DNA from: Aphidius gifuensis
Taxonomy: Eukaryota; Arthropoda; Insecta; Hymenoptera; Braconidae
Length of the DNA stretch: 64,000 nucleotides
Assembly: GCF_014905175.1 (NCBI RefSeq)
Contig: NC_057792.1
Span: 4,340,001-4,404,000, forward strand
Direction: 5' to 3'
How positions within the stretch are numbered: position 1 is the stretch's first letter; each line of letters starts with the position of its first letter. The notes below the pieces were generated by a model that did not search any database, was not told the DNA's origin, and saw only the letters and a program-made list of their open reading frames with translations. This document shows, piece after piece, positions 12,601 to 24,655 of this stretch. The position numbers and the translations under genes were made by a program.

Positions 12601-15600
12601 ATTATTTTGTTGCATGATTTTATCACGTAATTATTTGATAGTATATTAGTATTTATGATGGGGAGAAAAATAGAAAAAGATAGAGAGAAGAACTTGATGA
12701 TGATGATGATGATGATCAACTAGACCAACCGAATAATTGTTTTAATATAATTTTGTTTTTTTTATTTTGTTTAACATTTTAACGTGGTAATGTTTATGTT
12801 GTTGTTTGTTGCTGTTATTGTTGCATGCAGGAAATAGACTAGTACCTGGAAATACGTCTAGTCTTTTAGGACCTAGCTGTTCAGTTGGAAACACTGGTTC
12901 TATTGCTGAAGCAGCTGCTAAACGTGGTAATCGAAGACTCACAAGAAATGAGAGCCGTTATCACTCGGGTTAGTAAATAATTTAGAAAAATATAATATAA
13001 CACTTTAATTCACAATTTGCATGTTTAATTATTTATTTTAAATAATCTATATGTATTTATAAAATGAGTATATTTACCTAATAGTAATGACAAATAAAAA
13101 AAATTTAATTATTTATTGGATAATATTATTTACAGAAGTACGACAAGAGGCTGTACAACAGGCTCTTGCTGCAATGCAAACAAGACCAAAACCATCATTA
13201 CCAATGCCATCAAAAAGAACATCAGTTATGGCAAGAAGTCCAGAACGTGAACGTCAAGAAAGTGGTGAATCAAGTAGTGATGAAGATAGTGTTGTTACAG
13301 AAGAATCACCAGGTACTGGTGGACCAACTGGTACTGGTTTATCTGATACAAGTAGTACTGGTTCAGCTCGTGATACACCACCACCACCAAGACCACCAGC
13401 AAGAAGGCCACCACCAGCTGATATAACTGATATTGCTGAATATACACCACATGCATATTGTAATATTCAACCACCTGATGTAACACATACAACAACACAA
13501 TCAAGAAGGCCAGGTGCTGATAGAGTTAATCGTTATCATGTTGTTGATGAAAATAATACTGGTACAACTGGACGTTGGAAAGTATCAGCTAAAATACAAC
13601 AACTTTTAAATACACTTAAAAGACCAAAAAAACGTCCATTACCAGAATTTTATGAAGATGATGATATTGAATTAGAAATTGCTGCAAATCCAAAAGATCC
13701 AAATGCACCAAAACCAGAAGGTGGTATTATGACATCAGCAATTGGTGAACAGTTATCAGTACCATCAGGTTTACCAAGATCATTAGAAGCAGCAATACAA
13801 AGGTATGGCTCAGCAACATATAAAGCACCAGCAGCTACAGTACTTGATCCAAATGGTAAATTATTTGTAACTTTAACATATGGAAAATTATTAAGTCGTT
13901 CATATAAAATAGCATATACATTATTAAATCGTGCATTAACAAGAACAGTTGGTGAATGTTGTTTAAAACCAGGTGATAGAATAGCACTTGTTTATCCAAA
14001 TAATGATCCAATAAGTTTTATGTGTGCATTTTATGGTTGTTTACAAGCTGGTATTGTACCAGTACCAATTGAAGTACCATTAACACGTAGAGATGCTGGT
14101 TCACAACAAATTGGTTTTCTTCTTGGTAGTTGTGGTGTACAAGTTGCATTAACAAGTGAAGCATGTTTAAAAGGTTTACCAAAAACAACAGCTGGTGATG
14201 TTGTTGCATTTAAAGGTTGGCCAAAATTACATTGGTTTGTAACTGAACATCTTGGTAAAATACCAAAAGATTGGATGCCACAACCACGTTTAACTGATGA
14301 AACACCAGCATATATTGAATATTCAACAGATAAAGATGGCTCAGTTATGGGTGTTACTGTAACAAGATCAGCAATGTTAGCAAATTGTCGTTCATTAACA
14401 ATGGCATGTGGTTATACAGAAGGTGAAAATGCTGTATGTGTACTTGATTTTAAACGTGAAGTTGGTCTTTGGCATAGTACATTGACAAGTATATTAAATG
14501 GTATGCATGTTATATTTATACCATATGCACTTATGAAAGTTAATCCAGCAAGTTGGATGCAAATGATAACAAAACATCGTGCAAGTGTTGCTGTTGTTAA
14601 ATCACGTGATCTTCATTGGGGTTTATTAGCAACAAAAGATCATAAAGATATATCATTAGCATCATTGCGATTATTATTAGTTGCTGATGGTGCTAATCCA
14701 TGGTCATTATCATCTTGTGATCAATTTTTATCAGTATTTCAACCAAAAGGATTACGTCCAGATGCTGTATGTCCATGTGCATCATCAAGTGAAGCTTTAA
14801 CTGTATCAGTACGTAGACCAGGACGTGCTGGTGTTAATGCAACTGGTCGTGGTGTATTATCAATGTCTGGTTTAAGTTATGGTGTTGTACGTGTTGATCA
14901 AGAAAATTCATTAACATCATTAACATTACAAGATTGTGGACAAGTTATGCCTGGTAGTGTTGTTGTTGTTGTTAAAATGGAAGGACAACCATTAATTTGT
15001 AAAACTGATGAAGTTGGTGAAATATGTGTTAATAGTACAGCAACTGGTAGTCAATATTGGGGATTACAGGGTTTAACAAATAATACATTTAAAGTTATAC
15101 CACAACAATCTGATGGTACACCAATTGCTGGTACTGGTGATACTGAATATGTTAGATCTGGTCTATTAGGATTTCTTGGACCTGGTAATTTAATATTTGT
15201 ATGTGGCTCAAGAGATGGACTAATGACTGTTACTGGAAGAAAACATAATGCTGATGATATTATTGCTACTGTATTGGCTGTTGAACCAATGAAATTTATT
15301 TATCGTGGAAGAATTGCTGTATTTAGTGTTAGAGTTTTGAGAGATGAAAGAATTTGTGTTGTTGCTGAGCAACGACCAGATTGTAGTGAAGAAGAGGTTT
15401 GTTTTTTTTTTTATTAATATTTATTTTTTTATAATTAAATAAATAATATTAATAATAATTGTTTTGTATTATAGAGTTTTCAATGGATGTCTCGTGTTTT
15501 ACAAGCAGTTGATTCAATTCATGCTGTTGGAATATATTGTCTTGCTTTGGTACCACCAAATTATTTACCAAAGACTCCTTTGGGTGGTATACATCTTTCA

Positions 15601-18452
15601 GAAACAAAAAGACGTTTTCTTGAGGGTGCACTACATCCAGCAAATGTTTTACTTTGTCCACATACATGTGTCACAAATTTGCCAAAACCACGTGAAATTC
15701 ATTCTGGTAAGTTTTTCATTTTTTTTTTTTCATTTAATTATTCAATATTTGTTGTCATTATTTATTCCCAATAGTTTCAGTGCTCGCTTATTATTAGCCT
15801 TCACTTTAAAGTCATCCCAAAAAAAAAATTAGAAAAAAAAACGCAGATACTCGACTCAACGCGAAGGGAGAGACTCTCTTAATTTTTTTATGCAAAAAAA
15901 TGAAATGTCTTGAAGCAGCGTGTAGCAGTTTTTAAAAATATTATTTTTTATTTATTTATTATTTGACATTGGCGAGTCACTGGAGTTTTCTTTTAATTTA
16001 ATTATGCATTAATTTTATTTTTATTTTAAAGTTATTATTATTAAATTTTTATTTATTATATTTATTTAACAAAAAATTATTATTTTATTTAAATTACTTT
16101 TATATTTTTATTTATTTATTTATTTGTTTTGATGTCCTAGCTTTTAAAACCGCTTGCGCTTTTTAAGGATAAATATAAATATTTATTTTCATATTAAAAA
16201 TAATAAAATTAGATTAATTTTTTTTAATGAGAATATCAAAATAATGCAAGTGTTGAGTGTTTGCGTTGTTTTACTAATGAAATGGTGCGGGGGCGTGTAG
16301 CGGGGGATTCTGTTTCAGATGTTGGACCAGCAAGTGTAATGGTTGGAAATATTGTCCAGGGTAATCGTCTAGCATCAGCACAAGGCAGAGATTTAGGTGT
16401 TCTTGATGAGGACAGTGATAATGCCAAGAAGGTAATAATAACTATCTATTTTTAATATACAATAATAATGAGAAAAAAAATAAAACAATTATGTTTTTTT
16501 TTTCATGTCTAGTATCAATTTATATCGGAAATATTAAGATGGCGAGCTATGAGTACGTCAGATCATGTTATATTTACGCTGTTAAATGCAAAAGGAGTAG
16601 TAACAACATCCCTATCATGCTCTCAATTACATAAAAAAGCTGAAAAAATTGGAAATTTACTTCTTGATAAAGGAAGAATAAATACTGGTGATCATGTTGC
16701 ATTATTATTTCCACCTGGTACTGATTTAATATGTGCATTTTATGGTTGTCTTTATGTTGGTGCTGTACCAGTTACAATACGTCCACCACATCCACAAAAT
16801 TTACAAACAACACTACCAACAGTTAGAATGATTGTTGATGTTAGTAAATCTGTTCTTGTATTGACAAATCAAAATATGGTTAGATTATTAAAAAGTAAAG
16901 AAGCAAATAATGTTGTTGAAATAAAAAGTTGGCCAACAATACTTGATATGGATGATATGCCAAAAAAAAAATTACCAGTTATGTATCGTGCACCAACAGC
17001 TGAAATGCTTGCATATCTTGATTTTAGTGTATCAACAACTGGTATGTTAGCTGGTATTAAAATGTCACATGCTGCTGTAACATCATTATGTCGTGCAATG
17101 AAATTAGCATGTGAATTATATCCATCAAGACATATTGCTTTATGTCTTGATCCTTATTCTGGTCTTGGTTTTGCATTATGGTGTTTAAGTAGTATTTACA
17201 GTGGTCATCATTCAATATTAATACCACCATCTGAAGTTGAAGCAAATCCAGCATTATGGTTATCAGCTGTTAGTCAATCACGTGTACGTGATACATTTTG
17301 TTCATATGGTGTTATGGAATTATGTACAAAAGGACTTGGTTCATCAGTACATACATTAAAAACACGTGGTGTTAGTTTAGCATGTGTACGTACATGTGTT
17401 GTTGTTGCTGAAGAAAGACCAAGAATAGCATTAACAACAAGTTTTAGTAAATTATTTTCAGCACTTGGTTTAAGTCCACGTGCTGTATCAACATCATTTG
17501 GTTGTCGTGTTAATACAGCAATATGTTTACAAGGTGCATCAAGCCCTGAGCCATCAACTGTTTATGTTGATTTACGTGCATTAAGAAATGATCGTGTTTC
17601 ATTAGTTGAAAGAGGTAGTCCACATTCATTATGTTTAATGGAATCTGGTAAATTATTACCTGGTGTTAAAGTTATCATAGCTAATCCAGAAACAAAAGGA
17701 CAATGTGGTGATTCACATTTAGGTGAAATATGGGTACAATCATCACATAATGCAAGTGGTTATTTTACAATATACGGTGATGAAAGTGATTATGCTGATC
17801 ATTTTAATGCAAGACTTGTTACTGGTAATACTGGTGAAGTTTATGCTAGAACTGGTTATCTTGGATTTTTAAGACGTACTGAATGTGTACAACAATCAGC
17901 TGTTGGTGGTGATCAACTGATACCTGGTGCACCACCAATAACAACTGATAATATATCAATATCTGATCTTGATATATCAGCACCAGGTGATGCTGAATTA
18001 CATGATGCTGTATTTGTTGTTGGAGCACTTGATGAAGCTATTTTATTAAGAGGCATGAAATATCATCCAATTGACATTGAAAATAGTGTCATGAGATGTC
18101 ATAAAAAAATTGCTGAATGGTAAGTTAAATTTTTATTTAATATATTATTTATATATTTTATTTCATTTATTAATTTTTTTCAATTAAACTTTTTTTTAGT
18201 GCTGTATTTACGTGGACCAATTTACTTGTTGTCGTTGTTGAATTAAATGGAAGTGAAAGTGAAGCATTGGATCTTGTTGCACTTGTAACAAGTGCTGTTC
18301 TTGAAGAACATCATCTTGTTGTTGGTGTTGTTGTTGTTGTTGATCCAGGTGTTGTACCAATTAATTCACGAGGTGAAAAACAACGTCAACATTTACGTGA
18401 TGGTTTTCTTGCTGATCAATTAGATCCAATCTACGTGGCATATAATATGTGA
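6642..18452 (+). CDS. DIP2: Disco-interacting protein 2 (DIP2)
   Basis: DIP2 is a large conserved protein with an N-terminal DMAP1-binding domain and two acyl-AMP-ligase-like domains. It is linked to lipid (diacylglycerol) metabolism and to axon patterning. Nine exons were joined: 6642..6726, 11586..11657, 12257..12421, 12831..12968, 13136..15396, 15475..15706, 16319..16431, 16513..18119 and 18200..18452. They total 4926 nt, giving 1641 residues, usual for the family. Residues 1-55 (LPEDVREKIAELELELSEGD, then KKKARILQQYASKHI) form the DMAP1-binding motif. A Gly-rich, Ser-rich linker and RSPERERQESGES follow. Ligase-like domain 1 is about residues 365-960 and domain 2 about 1010-1640, with the signature DVGPASVMVGNIVQGNRLA in the hinge. 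Exons 3 and 4 are in-frame cassettes ending in similar RYHSG motifs. Two exons exceed 1.6 kb. The start is set by MADFNIDINKLPEDV. Confidence 0.95.
6727..9428. other. DIP2 first intron, part before the nested ORF
   Basis: This is intronic DNA of low complexity with three less AT-rich patches. About 7560-7900 holds non-repetitive sequence including a C-rich run near 7780-7800. About 8490-8640 holds a short perfect inverted repeat. About 9075-9190 (GGTCGAG... to ...CCGTGAAGCCG) lies upstream of the nested ORF and could be its promoter or 5' UTR. The short open frames here are low-complexity (poly-Met, poly-Thr, poly-Ser) and not credible as genes. Confidence 0.4.
9429..11324 (+). CDS. Unknown protein in DIP2 intron 1 (nested ORF)
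   Basis: This 631-codon open frame lies wholly in the first DIP2 intron on the same strand. I do not recognise it. In such AT-rich DNA a frame this long is very unlikely by chance. Its codon choice (TCA, ACA, TTA, AAT) matches neighbouring genes. The N-terminus is basic and ordered-looking (SFDKLRRLIGRKKDRNEPSF, then SFKRISIRKSYLDRGKRRN), and the middle holds a hydrophobic patch (VSVSLGRIWLGAALMPFPKV). Another compact segment reads KRKLKKATHIWQEIRYFKNI. The rest is low-complexity Asn, Asp, Ser and Thr with a Lys-rich C-terminus, so much of it is probably disordered. No signal peptide or membrane segment is evident. It could be a nested gene, or an alternative first exon of something further downstream; the ATG at 9429 follows an AT-rich leader without a clear acceptor. 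Confidence 0.6.
   Translation: MRSISFDKLRRLIGRKKDRNEPSFKRSESFKRISIRKSYLDRGKRRNKALIKTNDIVNNNDDNDTIQHVDVPVEIDNTSENKNIIIDDKTKTFDLDNNTKKLKNSNSSLHTTIAYDDWLNDINDTKINEILYNEDKLLSNDEEKNYDDDDDDISLSEKTEESLNLSDDFVASKLTSMSINSKSTLSDIESLTLADNGPPSVSVSLGRIWLGAALMPFPKVSSPSSIKSSISTSTSSLTSITTTTSIPFDTLTCTSTNKNRHRSLDSAWKEQNKSRYESAQITVSRTVSAPEKSQKNHQSTFNSLSTSISKIAHCNKSSNKLNKTGLSFFGKKKLSKSNKNSTTTIDNYDDNDDDDDDNKNLIIIDQDKLGFVLPEKRKLKKATHIWQEIRYFKNIDATFDVVVNNDSMNISSSLNNNNNITTKYNENKTFCNTINQQNQLYNTLASSSTCSKSSIVSTTTTTTNVLKISDFNEDKILSEKLRNILAQRPIWKPSINNDKKLQKKYTKKNQQNHNYLNDYYDNFYSSSQSINSISSSNKDTQLNYYRCLSTSGSSESDNDTFYEEKNFIIHKKNKRFNLPPKRRSLSRKKSKNSYQRQPVYLVRKYSLLKKQPSKNASTKKKKKQIFYIIMN
12257..12968 (+). other. DIP2 cassette exons 3 and 4 (duplicated pattern)
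   Basis: Exon 3 (12257..12421, 165 nt) and exon 4 (12831..12968, 138 nt) both begin and end in phase 1 and have lengths divisible by three, so either can be skipped without a frameshift. Their ends are similar: RRTQRRVTHSEKRYHSG and RRLTRNESRYHSG. In the family as I recall it, the exon-3-type end joins directly to EVRQEAVQQALAAM (exon 5), so exon 4 looks like an optional insert. Confidence 0.55.
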
Positions 18453-21190
18453 GCACACAATAATTATGCACAAATTTTTTTTTATTATTTTGACAATTTA
18501 TATTATTATTTTATCATTATTGACTTTAAATTTATTATCAATTCATGACGATCATTATATAAACAAAACAAGATTTCTTTTTTTTTTTTTTTTACTATTA
18601 CGACAAATTGTGATGCTTCTCGTCGATGCCAAAACCACAATGCTCATGTTTTATATGATATACAAAAAAAAAATAAAAAAATAACATCAACGTGTGTACA
18701 AGGCAGCTATTTTTAAATAATTATTTTCCAGCTCCAATTTATTGGAGCAGACTGAGGGATCGACTGAATAATAAAACTTTAAAAAATATAATTCAATACA
18801 ATTGCTAATTCAAATAGATAAGCAAACTTGTAAATTTTAAATCTTAAAAAGATAAAAAATATAAAATTAAAAGCTTTTTTTTTTTGTCAACAGTCGATCA
18901 AAAATTGAAATACGTTATTTTTACGTAAATTTAATATTATGCTAGTGGTAATAGATAATAAGAATTAAATGCTCTTTGTAAACAAAATAAAAAAAAAAGA
19001 AAAAAAAAAAAGGGCAATAACGTATAGTCTTGTTGTTAAACAGAGACTCATCTAGCTCACTTTTCCATAGCATAAAATTAATTATTATTTTATCTCATAT
19101 GATCATCAATCATTAATAATTAATTTTGTTTTTTTTTTTATTTAAATGTTACACAAATTCAAGCTCAAAAAACAAATTGTCAAAATACCACGCATAGGTT
19201 GTCATTTAATTAATTAATATTCCGACTTTTATTTTAAGATTTATTTGTCATCAACACACAAAACTTGTTATATATATTTATACATATAATTAATTAGTCA
19301 TATATATAATTTTTAGTATTATTTAATTTTTGCTTTATATTTTTTTTGCTCTTGTGATGATTATTTTTTCTTTTCTTTATATTAAAATTATTATTTTTTT
19401 AGTGCAATACGTGTAATTTGTTTTTTTTTTTTTTTTTGTAAATAATTTTTCAACATAGAGAGATAGCTTTTATTTCTTGTGTATTATCATTGATGATTAA
19501 TTGACGTGATCATTATTGTTTTCTAATTTACATTATTATTGTAATCTATTATTTTGTTAATTTAATTTTCATTATTTTTTCTTTCTTCCGTCCCTATGTT
19601 TATCCCCATTTGTGAATAAAGCTTGAGTATAAATTAATAATAATCATAAATATCTTAAAAATTTTTTCAATACATATAATTAGTAACTAATAATTATGAG
19701 ATTGAATAATAAAAAAAACGAATAAATAAACATTTTCATTTGTTTCATTACATAAATGTATGAATTTTTAATTTTTACATTATGTTTATAATTATTTTTT
19801 TTCGGCCTACACTTTTGTAACAATAACATGAATTAATTTGATATAAAAAAAAAAAAATAAACTACGTGTGAATGTCATTTTTATATACAATGATAAAATG
19901 TGTCAACGAAATTATGACAAATTGAATAATTATTTTTATTTAAATTAATAAATATATAAATCGATTTTAATAATTTAATTTTTCAATTATAAGTCATAAT
20001 TTAATTGACTAAGTCACGTTAAATAATGTGAATGTAAATATAAATTATTAAATTAGTGATAACAATGGAAAAACCTCCAATTTTTTTTAGATTAATATAA
20101 ACACTATATATACTTTGTACTTTGAGGATATATAATTATATGAACTTATTAAATTTACACTGTCATTAGGACTAGAAACAGAAAAAAAAAAAAAAATGTC
20201 AGAATTGTATTTGCATTTAAATTTCACATTTTCGATATGAAAAAAAAAAAATTTGAATGAAATGAAAAACAATAAATAAAATAAAAATTTATTTTATGAT
20301 TTTTAATTAAATTAATTTATAAATATTTTATCACTGTATCAGTTTAACTATTTATTTATATATTTTATTTTAAAGAATGCTTAATCGATTGTAACCCGAT
20401 AATTTTTAAATTATCACTGATAACAATTAATGACTCAGGTTAAATAATTGTTACGTAATAATACCACTTGAGTATTATCTTACTAATAACATTAAAATTT
20501 TTATAATCTTAATTTTTTTCATATATTTACATAACAATCTTTTAACAATAATAATTATTTTTAGTCATAGCAAAATAAAAAGAAAATTAAAAAAATAAAA
20601 AGGTATGTATGATTCATCATCATTTAAATTAATTTTCATTATTACTATTTAGTAAAAAAATGCATGTTCATAAATTTAAAATAGGTCAATATAAAAATAA
20701 CTAATAAATTATCACATTTAGACATAATTTACATTTAAATTGTCATATGACATTAATAAAAACACATGACAAGTATTAAAAAAAAAAAATAACAAAAATT
20801 TTTTATTAAATAAATAAACATCTTCCTTATCGAAAGTGTAAAAATAACAACTTATTTAAACTTGATAATTTGTTAATTCAATTTTCATATTATCATATTT
20901 TTTTTATTTTTACACAAGGCATATGTACATATAACTTGTGATAAGACAAAATAAATAATACCCACCCTTAATGCTCCAAAACAAAGGAAAAAGAAAAAGA
21001 AAAAAAAAAAAAACCACCCTTAATATTTCGAAATTATTTATAAAAACATAAAAATAATTTATTATTAGCTTTAATAATTAACAAAATAATGTTATATATA
21101 TTTTTTTAAACTGAAAATAGAATGATGATGATATATGATGATGAATATAAAAAATGATATTGACAAGTTATATGTATGTTACACATACAA
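18453..21190. other. DIP2 3' flank and intergenic DNA
   Basis: This very AT-rich stretch follows the DIP2 stop. A GTGAATAAAGC at about 19612-19622 includes an AATAAA that could serve as the DIP2 polyadenylation signal. There are many T and A runs and no open frame with a sensible composition. I see no RNA gene or transposon. Confidence 0.4.
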
Positions 21191-24100
21191 CTTTATTTAG
21201 GTTCAGCAACCGTCAGATACAGTCACGGGGTTCACGAGAAAGTTGTGGCAATGCGCTGTGCTGGCGGCGAATAAAATCGACACATACAATATAACATTAA
21301 TTCTTTCGAGAGGTTTTTAGAAGCGTCAGCAGGATTAACAACAATGTATGTGTGTATACTCAAGTGTAGTAATACTATATTATAAAAAAAAAAAAAATAA
21401 AACGTTTTATAGTAGTTTGCCGGTTAGTGAACATCACGAGACAATTTAATATTATAAATAATAATAATTTAAAATTAAATAATACATTTTGACTTTTAAC
21501 TTTGGACAATGATTAATATTTGGATGTGTTATTTGTGTCTTGTGTCTTGACTTGTCAACATACTGTGTTAATAATTATTTTTTTTTTTTTTCAACCCTAA
21601 TCTGTTGGTAAGTCAAAATATTGTTATTATTAATATTATTATTTTGACTATTGTTTAATCAATTATTTTCATAATATTATAGTATTATTATTTATTTTAT
21701 ATTTGTTGTTTTCGAACGTGCTCGTGCTCTTTTTTTTTTTTTTCTTGTCTAAGTGCATTTTACTACTGCTCTATTTTTGTATTTTTTTTTTTTTTTTTAA
21801 ATTTAATTATGTTTGTCGGGTTATGCACCTCGTGTAAAAAATTTTTTAGTTTATTATTATAATTTTTTTTTTTTGTACGAGTGGCAGAATAATAATTGTC
21901 TTGGACTGAATTTTTTTTTTAAATTACTTTTTATCGAAATGAAAAATTTAATTTGTCATAATGAGGATAAAAAAATTATTATTCCTTTTTTTTTTTTTGT
22001 TTAAAGTACGATATAGATAATGTGTTTTATGTTTATTTTAAAATTGAGTCATTTAAATTATTTATGGAATTTATTTGTTAATGTGACGTATCAATTAAAA
22101 ATAAATCAAGTATATATATTTGATTTTAATAATACACACATCAGTATACGCATGATTATCTTGAAATGTAAACAAATGATTATTTTTGAGTATTAAATTC
22201 TTGGATATTAAATTATAAACATTTGGAAATAATAATCCAAAATTTTTTATTTAAAAAATATATGTTTGTATAATTTTTCATCTGTTGTAACTTAATTTGT
22301 GGAAGAAAGTTTAAATAATCATTTTAAATTTAATTTAAAAATAATAATTGTAATAATATTTAGGTAATTATTATTTAAAAGACTTAATTTTAAAAAATTA
22401 TTTTTTCTAAATAACAATAATAATAGTTTAAATTATAATTTATTCATAGTTTTTTTTATATTTCGGAGTAAGTTAATTTTTAAAAGTATTTTAATTTTTA
22501 TTTCCATCTAAAATATCAAATTTTTTTTTCTTATTTTATTACATGACAAATTTAAGTAGATTTTTTTTTACTTCTAAATTTTTTTATATATAAAAAAAAA
22601 TATATATAGTCACAGCTGAATTTACCGAGTATCTTTGTGTGCCATGCTAGAGATAATATCTTTTTTAAGTCACGCGACCCAAGATTATATGCCCACGAAA
22701 TATCTAGACAAAAAATAAATAAAAAAAATCACAAGTAAAAATTGATATGAGAATATATAAAAAAAAATTCAAGTTATTTAAATTTTTTTTTTATTATCTC
22801 CATTACCCATTGAGAATTTTTCCACTGATGATTTTTGCTTCAAATAAATTAAACATCATTATAAAAAATCGAAAAACTTTATTTACTTTTAGTCTCAAAT
22901 TTAAATAACATAAATAAATTAATACAATAAAATTATCCTTGACTTAATATTTAAAAATTTACAAATCGACAATGACATTAACTCACAATTATTATTATAA
23001 ATAATTAATAATTTTTAAATATCGAAAAAGCAACTATTTCGACGATCGAAATGAATAATAGAAAAAAAAAAAAAAAAAATTAACCTTGCATTTAACTATG
23101 TGTCCTTGATTTTAGTTGTAACTGCGGAAATGACCTTGAAATAATGTACTTAAATAACCTTTATTAATATCCATATCGATTTGTGATATTGACAAATAAA
23201 TAAATAATTTTTTTATTATATAATTTAGTATATATAAATAATTTTATTTACTCGTTTTTTTTTTTTTCTCACACTCGATTGACTCAACAACTAATTACAA
23301 TGATAATTTTTTTATGGTCCATACTTGTTACTCTGTTAATTACAATGATTGAAAAATATATTGTCATTTAAAAAATAATATATATACCACAATGAGTATT
23401 AAATTTTTAATTTTTTTTTTTAACAAAGGGTCTGAAGATTGACTTGTTGAGTAATATATAAATTGATATCAATAGTAATGCGTGATGTCTTAAATGTTTT
23501 ATTACTCACAATTTAATACAGTCCCTATTGTCATTGGAAATAAAAAATTTAAAAATATAATAAATTGAAAGGGAAACCTCGTTAATTTTTCATTGGTAAC
23601 AAGGCTTTTAAAAAATATTAACTTCTTGAACCCATGCCAATTGTATATATTTTTTTTTTTCCTTACATTTTATTACTTTTTTATTTTAATTTTTTTTTTT
23701 TTTTTGAATATAATTTAAATAAAATTTCACTAATGTCCTCGTGTTTATAATTTAAAATTTATTGAAAGTTTTATTTTAAAAAATTAAAATTATCAAAAAA
23801 ATAATTATTTCAATATGTGTTTATAATTTTTTTTTTTTTTCTTTTATAATCGCTTATCTTTTGAGTATAATTTTTCAAGGTTGTTATTTTGATGCGTTAC
23901 ATATTGGCATTTGCTTTGTTGTTTGTCAAATGTAACAATTAAATTTTACGACAAAAGACATATTAGATACTGTATAAGACACAAGGACTATTATTTTTTT
24001 TTTTATACATATTTTTTTTTGTCTTTAAACAAGTAACAATGTTTTTTTTTTTTTAATTTTTCAATTGAAGGTTTTATGATTATAATGAGATCTAAATAAT

Positions 24101-24655
24101 AAAAAAAACAACAGATGAGTTTAATATTGTAATTATCATAAAAATTGAAAAGTCAATATTTAAAATTATCATTTTATTGTTAATAAAAAAAATAAATAAT
24201 TATTATAAAAATACGTGGTTAAAAAATAGAGTATAACATCAGTTATTATCGAGTATAGAAACATATTTATAGTTGTGTTGTTTGTTTTTTTTTTTTTTTT
24301 TTTCATTCAATTCAGTTATGTTTTGACTTGTGAGGAATAAAATAGTCACAATAATTGTGTGCCTTTATAAGTTTAATTATAATTTTAAATGTTTTAAATA
24401 AAAAAAAATTATATATTTAGTTAATTCAATGACAAAGAGAGAAATAAAGTCTTGAAAATATTTAAATATTTTTTGTTGTAGAAATTAACAGAACGAAGAT
24501 TAATTTGGAAATAATTATTTACATGAGGACATCTTCATCACGTCTGAGACTTGGTCGATCACCAAGAAAAAAGCTGGATAATCTCAACAATCTTAATTGA
24601 AAATAATAATTTATTTTTCATTTTGATATATAAATTTTATAAATATTCGCATAAA
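21191..24655. promoter_or_regulatory. Upstream region of NDAE1
   Basis: Most of this is AT-rich non-coding DNA. A distinctly GC-richer patch at about 21200-21345 (with GTCACGGGGTTCACGAG and GCGCTGTGCTGGCGGCG) could be the NDAE1 promoter and an untranslated first exon, about 3.3 kb before the start codon. A second patch at about 22610-22710 contains AGAGATAATATCT, a near-palindrome carrying GATA-type sites. Both assignments are inference from composition. Confidence 0.4.

Noticed and set aside
15464..15832. Alternative-frame ORF over DIP2 exon 6
   Set aside because: Shadow of the real exon; the DIP2 frame gives the conserved sequence PPNYLPKTPLGGIHLSE.
24551..24655. Possible longer N-terminus for NDAE1
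   Set aside because: Open frame reads through AT-rich leader and stops before MDRKSS; the conserved-looking start is the ATG at 24656.
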